From Clostridium sp. K4410.MGS-306 (GTDB lineage: Bacteria > Cyanobacteriota > Vampirovibrionia > Gastranaerophilales > Gastranaerophilaceae), in contig LARD01000009.1 of assembly GCA_000980375.1 (NCBI GenBank), positions 62,001 to 126,000 on the forward strand: a DNA stretch of 64,000 nt, read 5' to 3'. The notes under the pieces were generated by a model. It did not search any database and had not been told where the DNA came from. It worked only from the letters and a program-made list of their open reading frames with translations. The position numbers were made by a program, and so were the translations under genes. This document shows positions 59,078-64,000 of the stretch, piece by piece. Numbering within the stretch: position 1 is the first letter of the stretch; each line of letters starts with the position of its first letter.

Positions 59078-59835
59078 TATACTTGCTCCTTAGCCGTAAT
59101 ATCCTTAAACACGCCCAGCGGATGAACGGTCTGGATTACATTTTCTATATGCTCAACAGATTCAGCGGGTTTTAAGTGCCAGTTTGTGGGGCATGCTGCC
59201 AAAACTTCCACAAAAGCATAGCCTAAACCTTTTATCTGCATTTCAAACGCTTTTTTCAAAGCTTCTTTAGCTTTTCTAATATTTTTTGTATCTGTGATTG
59301 CAACCCTTGCGCAATAAGCTGTACCATCGCATTTTGCAACGATTTCCGCAGCATGGAGAGGGTAGCCTGTCAATTCCGGTTTTCTGCCTGCCGGAGTAGT
59401 GGTTGTAACCTGACCGACAAGAGTGGTTGCACTGGCCTGACCGCCTGTCATTCCAAAGTTTGTGTTGTTTATCATTATTGTGGTGATATGTTCACCGCGG
59501 CAAGCTGTGTGGATAGTTTCGTTAAAACCTATTGTCGCAGCGTCTCCGTCACCTTGATATGTGAATACAAATTTATCAGGTTTACATCTTTTTATACCTG
59601 TTGCAACACAGGGAGAACGCCCGTGAGAAGCTCCAGCAACATCAAGGTTAAAGAATTTTTCCAAAAAGATAGAACAGCCTACAGACGAAATTGCAATAGT
59701 GTCTTTTTGCAAATTGAACTCGTCAATCAGCTCGGCAATGATTCTTAGTACCACGCCGTGACCGCAGCCGGGGCAGAATGTAAAATGTCCGTCTTTTAAA
59801 AGTGATTCGGGTCTTTTGTATACTAAAGTTTCCAT
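59077..59835 (-). CDS. korB: 2-oxoacid:ferredoxin oxidoreductase beta (TPP-binding) subunit
   Basis: 252 residues. TPP and metal-binding signatures are FCPGCGHGVV near the N-terminus, then TYQGDGDAATIGFNE and NNTNFGMTGGQ. It is the catalytic half that binds thiamine diphosphate, closest in look to 2-oxoglutarate oxidoreductase beta subunits. Coupled to korA by a TAATG overlap. Confidence 0.95.
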   Translation of the reverse strand: METLVYKRPESLLKDGHFTFCPGCGHGVVLRIIAELIDEFNLQKDTIAISSVGCSIFLEKFFNLDVAGASHGRSPCVATGIKRCKPDKFVFTYQGDGDAATIGFNETIHTACRGEHITTIMINNTNFGMTGGQASATTLVGQVTTTTPAGRKPELTGYPLHAAEIVAKCDGTAYCARVAITDTKNIRKAKEALKKAFEMQIKGLGYAFVEVLAACPTNWHLKPAESVEHIENVIQTVHPLGVFKDITAKEQV

Positions 59836-60917
59836 TATCTGACCCCTGCTTCCGTTTTGTTTTCCAATTTTTTGTATAATTCCGTGATTTTTGAATAAAT
59901 CATATCAGGTGTTAGCAAACCGCCTGCTGTTCTGCCGAAAAATTCTACAGGGCACGCGCCAAATACAGCAGAACGCACATCCAGGAGCATCTGCCCTTTG
60001 TTCAATTCCAAATCCAGAATCATATCTGCTTTTTGTGCTGTTTCGTTAAGAGCTTTGTCAGGGAATGGACATAAAGTAATCGGACGGAAAAGACCGACTT
60101 TCATACCCTGTTCTCTTGCTCTGTCTACAGCAGCTTTTGCAACTCTTCCCACTGTGCCAAAGGCTGTTAAAACAAGTTTTGCGTCTTCCAGTTTGTATGA
60201 CTCGTACATTGTGTCATTTTTTGCGGCAAGTTCGTATTTTTCAAAAATTCTGTTTGTAAGTTCTTCCATTGCGCCTTCAGGCATGTGAAGAGAAACAATA
60301 TTCCTTGCAGGGCGGTTGTCTGCACCTGAAAGCGCCCACTCGCTGACATCAGGATCTTTGTATGGATATTCACCAAACTCGGCAGGCTCCATCATCTGGC
60401 CTAAAATTCCGTCTGCCAAGAGCATAACAGGGTTTCTGTATTTTAAAGCAAGATAAAAAGCTTTGTAAGTCAAATCGATTGCTTCTTGCACAGTGGAAGG
60501 CGAAAGGACAAGTGTCTTGTAATCTCCGTTTCCGCCGCCTTTTAAAGCTTGAAAATAGTCTGCTTGAGCAGGTGCAATGTTGCCCAGCCCCGGGCCGCCT
60601 CGCATTACGCTGACAATAACTCCGGGTACTTGCGCGCAGCACATTGCAGAGATTGATTCTTGCATAAGCGCAATCCCGCAGGAAGACGATGAAGTCATTG
60701 CTTTTGTGCCTGTTGTTCCGGCGCCGATTACCATGTTGATGGAAGCCAGCTCGCTTTCTGCAGTAATAAACACTCTGCCAAGCTTTGGAAGGTGTTTTCC
60801 CATGTATTCTCCGATTTCACTCTGGGGTGTAATCGGATAGCCAAAATAGCACTGACAGCCTGCATTAATAGCGGCCTGTGCGATAGCTTCGTTTCCTTTA
60901 ACCAATACTTTAGCCAC
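59835..60917 (-). CDS. korA: 2-oxoacid:ferredoxin oxidoreductase alpha subunit
   Basis: 360 residues from GTG 60917. This start overlaps the korD stop by 1 nt (TAGTG) with an AGAGAGG upstream, and gives the expected N-terminus MAKVLVKGNEAIAQAAINAG. A longer open frame upstream exists but would overlap korD deeply and adds non-family sequence. Signatures include FGYPITPQSEIGEY, MTSSSSCGIALMQE and RGGPGLGNI. Probably 2-oxoglutarate (KGOR) specific by family look; substrate is not proven. Confidence 0.94.
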   Translation of the reverse strand: MAKVLVKGNEAIAQAAINAGCQCYFGYPITPQSEIGEYMGKHLPKLGRVFITAESELASINMVIGAGTTGTKAMTSSSSCGIALMQESISAMCCAQVPGVIVSVMRGGPGLGNIAPAQADYFQALKGGGNGDYKTLVLSPSTVQEAIDLTYKAFYLALKYRNPVMLLADGILGQMMEPAEFGEYPYKDPDVSEWALSGADNRPARNIVSLHMPEGAMEELTNRIFEKYELAAKNDTMYESYKLEDAKLVLTAFGTVGRVAKAAVDRAREQGMKVGLFRPITLCPFPDKALNETAQKADMILDLELNKGQMLLDVRSAVFGACPVEFFGRTAGGLLTPDMIYSKITELYKKLENKTEAGVR

Positions 60918-61126
60918 TATCTGTAAACCTCTCTGATTGCCACATCCGGACAATTCATTGCACACATTGCACAACCTATGCAAGCGTTGTCTTTGTTATC
61001 AAATTCGACAGGAAAATCTCCATGAAGATTAGGCTCGGTGCTTTTTTTCAGCAAACCTTTAGGGCATGCTTTTACACAAAGGTAACAGCCCTTACACACA
61101 TCTCTATCTATTACAATCCTGCCCAT
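60917..61126 (-). CDS. korD: 2 x [4Fe-4S] ferredoxin-like delta subunit
   Basis: 69 residues with two CxxCxxCxxxCP cluster motifs, CKGCYLCVKACP and CIGCAMCAMNCP. It delivers electrons from the KorABC core to external ferredoxin. First gene of the korDABC-punA-anmK-murQ run; the promoter should lie in the 75-nt gap 61127-61201. The order D-A-B-C is common in anaerobes. Confidence 0.95.
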   Translation of the reverse strand: MGRIVIDRDVCKGCYLCVKACPKGLLKKSTEPNLHGDFPVEFDNKDNACIGCAMCAMNCPDVAIREVYR

Positions 61127-61201
61127 AAATTTCTCGATTTTAACTATAGTTTCCTATTAAAATTGTACCACGCGTAGGGGAAAATACAAGAATTTCTGTG
61201 T

Positions 61202-61894
61202 TTATTTTTTTATCGAGTCAAGAATACTTTTATCCTTGAACATCAGCTTTAATTCAACACGGCGGCTTTTTGCGTAATCTTCTTTTCCGTTAACAATAAC
61301 AGGCTCAGACGGGCCTTTGCCCTCAACAGACAGAAGCTTAAAAAGTTCGTTTTCGTATTTTTCTTTGCCGGAATAATTTGCATAAACAATGTAGCGTGCC
61401 ACTGACGAAGCCCTTTTAAGACTCAAATCCATGTTTTTAAAGTACTTGTCTTCAGCGGACTTTGCTCCTGCAAATGCCTGTGAATCCGTATGGCCTTCAA
61501 TTATAATTTGCGAAATATTTTTTCTTACATCAGGGTCTTTCATAATGGTGTTAAAATACACAGGTACAAATTTTGACATGTATGCTCTGCCTTTTGGCGA
61601 AAGCTCCCAGCTGTTGAGCTCAAAGAGTTCAAGGTCAGATATTTTTATGCGGCCGGAAAACTTGTCCACATCAACATTTATATTATTTTTTTGCAGTTCC
61701 TGCGCAATTTTTTCAGTTACTTCATACTGCTTTTCATGTTCGTTGACTTTGTTCTGTGTAAAGCCTGTAATAGCAAACACAAACAGCACAAGAAACACAA
61801 CCACAAGCCCTAGCAAAAGGTCACTCATTGTTACCCAAAAAACGTTGTCATCACCGGTGTTTTGATTGTCCTGTCGGTATCTTGCGTATTTCAT
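61202..61894 (-). CDS. OmpA/MotB-like stator partner (ZorB-like)
   Basis: 230 residues. One membrane helix near the N-terminus, VTMSDLLLGLVVVFLVLFVF, carries Asp25 in the position of the MotB/ExbD ion-binding aspartate. After a coiled linker comes an OmpA-like peptidoglycan-binding domain (about 115-220), with IIIEGHTDSQAFAGAKSAED and KSRRVELKLMF. The sDLLLGL-type helix is closer to ZorB proteins than to flagellar MotB. The gene starts 6 nt after the MotA/ExbB-like gene. No zorC, zorD or zorE is seen, so the link to phage defence is unproven. Confidence 0.8.
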   Translation of the reverse strand: MKYARYRQDNQNTGDDNVFWVTMSDLLLGLVVVFLVLFVFAITGFTQNKVNEHEKQYEVTEKIAQELQKNNINVDVDKFSGRIKISDLELFELNSWELSPKGRAYMSKFVPVYFNTIMKDPDVRKNISQIIIEGHTDSQAFAGAKSAEDKYFKNMDLSLKRASSVARYIVYANYSGKEKYENELFKLLSVEGKGPSEPVIVNGKEDYAKSRRVELKLMFKDKSILDSIKK

Positions 61895-61900
61895 AGCGTG

Positions 61901-62788
61901 CTACTCTTCGTCATTGCTTCCAAAAAGGTCATCCAGTATGCCTTGTGAACCTTTTTTCTTAATATTTTCCTGCAATTTGTTAACTGAAAAAATAAGATTG
62001 TCCAGATACGGCACAAGACTTTCCTTAAAACTTTTGTCAAAGGCTTCTTTCATCTGTACAGGCAGTGTATTAAAAGCCTGATTCAGCGCACTGTTTTGAA
62101 GTTTTGATTCTCTCAAGAGGTCTACAAGGAATTTTTCAGAAGTTATGCTGTCAAAAAGCTTATTCATCTCAAGACGAAAAGCGTTTAGCGGCGTTTTGCA
62201 CATGTTTTTGTACAAAATTCTTTCAATAATCATAAAGATGATAGAAGTGCCGACTGCAACTACAGAAATCATTGCTGCGATTTTCATCGAAGCAAGCAGC
62301 GAAGACACAGAAGCAATAGTGGCTTCCTGCGTAGCAAAATTGACTTTTGAAAAAGCTATTGAAATGTGCAAAAACGTAAACAACGGCCCAAGACCAGTCA
62401 AAATTGTAGGTACTGCCGAAATAAATTTGTAATTGAGCTTGCTGTTAACAAGGGTCTCTTCATTAAAGAAATATCCAGCATCAACTGTGCATTGAATAGA
62501 TGAAGTGTCTGCTGCTGTGCCTTTTAGGGATATACCCTCGTTGAATACAAGCGTGTTTTTAAACTCAATCCAGTAGTTTGAGATAAAAGGATTGTTGGAG
62601 AATATATCATCCAGTTCTTTAAATCTGTATACAATATTCCCTTTTTTAAACCCCTTAAGCACATTAGTAAGATGCACAAGCGAAGAGTTAATGTATTTTA
62701 CTTTAGTAACAAAGTAAACAACCACACCTGCAAATAAAGCTATAATTGCCAGTATGACAGGGTTTAAAAACAATGTAAAATCAAACAT
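61901..62788 (-). CDS. MotA/TolQ/ExbB-like proton channel (ZorA-like)
   Basis: 295 residues with membrane helices at about 8-28, 128-150 and 168-192. The TM3 region VPTILTGLGPLFTFLHISIA matches the 'GLGlLGTF.GL' signature of ZorA and related MotA/ExbB homologues. A cytoplasmic helical tail of about 100 residues follows, shorter than the long tail of true ZorA. Ahead of the OmpA-like partner by 6 nt, it should form an ion-driven stator-type complex. Possible roles are cell-envelope mechanics, gliding, or defence; context does not decide. Confidence 0.8.
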   Translation of the reverse strand: MFDFTLFLNPVILAIIALFAGVVVYFVTKVKYINSSLVHLTNVLKGFKKGNIVYRFKELDDIFSNNPFISNYWIEFKNTLVFNEGISLKGTAADTSSIQCTVDAGYFFNEETLVNSKLNYKFISAVPTILTGLGPLFTFLHISIAFSKVNFATQEATIASVSSLLASMKIAAMISVVAVGTSIIFMIIERILYKNMCKTPLNAFRLEMNKLFDSITSEKFLVDLLRESKLQNSALNQAFNTLPVQMKEAFDKSFKESLVPYLDNLIFSVNKLQENIKKKGSQGILDDLFGSNDEE

Positions 62789-62832
62789 TTCAATTCCTTA
62801 TAATTCCAATATATCTATATTTATACCATTTT

Positions 62833-63411
62833 TTAGGTATCAAGTACAATATTTAAAAAATTCTCAAACAGCCTGTGGCCGTATTGTGTCAATATTGCCT
62901 CGGGGTGAAACTGAACACCGTAGACCTCATAATCTCTGTGCTTTAGCGCCATAAGGATTTTATCATCCGTATAAGCAAGCGGTATAATGCAATGAGGCAA
63001 ATCAACGGCCTTGAGCGAATGATAGCGTGTTGCTTCAAAACCGTTTGGAATATCTTTAAACAGCTTGGACTCACGCTTAATATAAATTTTTGATGTCTTG
63101 CCATGATATGGCTCGGGGTCTTTTACTATCCGTGCCCCGAAAAGAGATGCTATAAGCTGATGACCGAGGCATACACCCAGTATTTTTTTTGTTGTGTAAA
63201 ATTCTTTTACTATATCCTCACAAACCCCTGTAGAGCTTTTGTCGCAAGGGTTCCCGGGTCCGGGTGAAATAATCACGGAATTAAAATCAATATTTTTTAA
63301 CTCTTCAATAGTCACTTCATCGTTTTTAAAAACGCGTGGTGTCACGCCGAGTTCTTGTAGATACTGTACGATGTTGTAGGTAAAAGAGTCGTAATTGTCT
63401 ATCAATATCAT
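62833..63411 (-). CDS. pabA: glutamine amidotransferase, aminodeoxychorismate/anthranilate synthase component II
   Basis: 192-residue class I amidotransferase. Oxyanion motif ISPGPGNP, nucleophile Cys80 in GVCLGHQLI, and the His169/Glu171 pair in VQFHPEA are intact. The frame extends to 63453, but ATG 63411 overlaps the upstream stop as ATGA and gives the family start MILIDNYDSFTYN. The neighbouring lyase domain favours p-aminobenzoate (folate) synthesis over tryptophan, though many bacteria use one amidotransferase for both. Confidence 0.9.
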   Translation of the reverse strand: MILIDNYDSFTYNIVQYLQELGVTPRVFKNDEVTIEELKNIDFNSVIISPGPGNPCDKSSTGVCEDIVKEFYTTKKILGVCLGHQLIASLFGARIVKDPEPYHGKTSKIYIKRESKLFKDIPNGFEATRYHSLKAVDLPHCIIPLAYTDDKILMALKHRDYEVYGVQFHPEAILTQYGHRLFENFLNIVLDT

Positions 63412-64000
63412 TTTAACCGCACCTCTTTTATTCCTCTTACAGAGTTTATGCAAAGGATTTTTTCTGCGTTTAAAAGGTCCTTTTTGTATAAGATTTTTTC
63501 TTGCACAGTGCCTTCGTCAATCATTTTTTGTCTCATTATTCCGTTTAAAAGTCCGCATTTTAAGGGCGGTGTGTATAATCTGCCGTTGATTTGAAGCAGT
63601 ATGTTTGTCCTTGCTCCTTCTGTGAGTTCGTCTTTTTCGTTAAAAAAGATTTCGTCGTATATTTCCCGTGTTTTGATTTTTTCAAAACTCTTTTCGTACC
63701 AGGGACGAAGAGTTGTTTTGTGGTAGAGCAAGGTCCTTGTGCTGTCTGTTTTTATCGGGCTTATGAGCGCGATATCTGTGGCAGGTTCTAAAAGCGGATT
63801 GTATTGTATTTTGTAATCTCCGTTTTTAGAGAGCAAAACCCTTACAAGTCCGTCTTTTTCAGGTTTAAGGCTGTATATTTCTTTATTAAACTTAAAACCC
63901 AGAGCCTGTGCTGAATTTTCCATTCTGTTAAAGTGTTCTTTGGCAAACAAAAACTCCTTGTTGTGAGCTTTCAGGGTTTCGACAATTTTAAACTCCTGAT
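63408..64000 (-). CDS. pabC: aminodeoxychorismate lyase domain, possibly of a PabB-PabC fusion (5' end outside window)
   Basis: The frame is open to the window edge, so this is a C-terminal fragment of about 197 residues. At the edge it reads FKIVETLKAH, then LFAKEHFNRMENSAQALGF, the early class IV aminotransferase blocks, so a TTG at 63950 is not the true start. The PLP lysine lies in HKTTLRPWYE and the glutamate loop in NEKDELTEGARTN. PabC releases p-aminobenzoate and pyruvate from aminodeoxychorismate. The absence of a start near the lyase domain fits a PabB-PabC fusion, which is common; this needs upstream sequence. Its stop overlaps pabA by 4 nt. Confidence 0.85.
   Translation of the reverse strand, partial: QEFKIVETLKAHNKEFLFAKEHFNRMENSAQALGFKFNKEIYSLKPEKDGLVRVLLSKNGDYKIQYNPLLEPATDIALISPIKTDSTRTLLYHKTTLRPWYEKSFEKIKTREIYDEIFFNEKDELTEGARTNILLQINGRLYTPPLKCGLLNGIMRQKMIDEGTVQEKILYKKDLLNAEKILCINSVRGIKEVRLK

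Noticed and set aside
61202..62788. A complete Zorya anti-phage system
   Set aside because: Only the A/B-like pair is present. The flanks are pabA and korD, with no helicase, nuclease or ZorC-like gene.
63408..63950. A complete 180-residue pabC starting at TTG 63950
   Set aside because: The frame continues to the window edge with conserved class IV residues, so the TTG is internal and the gene is cut by the window.

Overview
The window is an AT-rich, densely coded bacterial chromosome segment with about 60 protein genes and no rRNA, tRNA, CRISPR array, insertion sequence or phage gene that I can see. The gene content suggests a flagellated, diderm, anaerobic bacterium. Kdo activation (kdsB) implies LPS. 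The MEP pathway is present (ispH). There is a ferredoxin-dependent 2-oxoacid oxidoreductase (korDABC), a TrpRS carrying the cysteine pattern of an Fe-S cluster, and a CoA-dehydratase-activator-like protein. Together with the many lineage-specific proteins, this fits the non-photosynthetic relatives of Cyanobacteria found in guts (Vampirovibrionia/Melainabacteria, Gastranaerophilales). That placement is inference; no rRNA is available to confirm it.

Layout. 1-5345 (+): a cut-off CDS, a secreted SH3-like protein, trpS, coaBC, a Nif3-family gene and two unknowns. 5342-6424 (-) is ruvB. 6551-8288 (+) holds kdsB and a PRTase-like unknown. 8289-13867 is a signalling block: a soluble PAS histidine kinase with a REC-GGDEF*-REC partner (-), a CHASE2-GGDEF cyclase preceded by a tiny ORF (+), a BlaI-type repressor coupled to an unknown gene (-), and a small lipoprotein (-). 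14079-18365 (+): adenine deaminase, glmS, a 55-codon gene overlapping glmS, and an unknown. 18420-20520 (-) is a second, divergent fliJ-fliK-hook-like set. 20811-26986 (+) is a three-gene operon of two unknown membrane proteins and a GH13-like enzyme. 27009-30014 (-) is the export gate fliP-fliQ-fliR-flhB. 30165-36795 (+): a MscS channel, rsfS, a CoA-activase-like gene, two tandem paralogues, gatB and a coiled-coil protein. 36862-38283 (-) is an Ala-rich coiled-coil protein. 38511-41380 (+) is a small membrane protein and comEC. 41459-43424 (-) is ispH-rpsA. 43619-48395 (+) is fliJ-fliK-flgD-flgE. 48491-49501 (-) is prs. 49781-55631 (+) is typA followed by motA-motB-fliL-fliM-fliN. 55640-61126 (-) is korDABC-punA-anmK-murQ. 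61202-62788 (-) is a ZorA/ZorB-like stator pair. 62833-64000 (-) is folate-type pabA and a cut-off pabC domain.

The flagellar genes cover export gate, hook assembly, stator and switch; flhA, fliF, fliG, fliI and flagellin are not in the window. Cell-envelope metabolism (glmS, kdsB, murQ, anmK) and nucleotide metabolism (prs, punA, ade) are well represented. Translational coupling by 1-nt (TAATG/TAGTG) or 4-nt (ATGA) overlaps is common. Several genes start with TTG or GTG behind a clear Shine-Dalgarno.

The most unusual material is a set of uncharacterised proteins sharing a short N-terminal [SN]-F-x-[AC]-[KRS] motif; the 20811-26986 operon; the tandem paralogues at 32774-33924; the duplicated hook-assembly set; a module shared by FlgD and FlgE; and two composite palindromic repeats.
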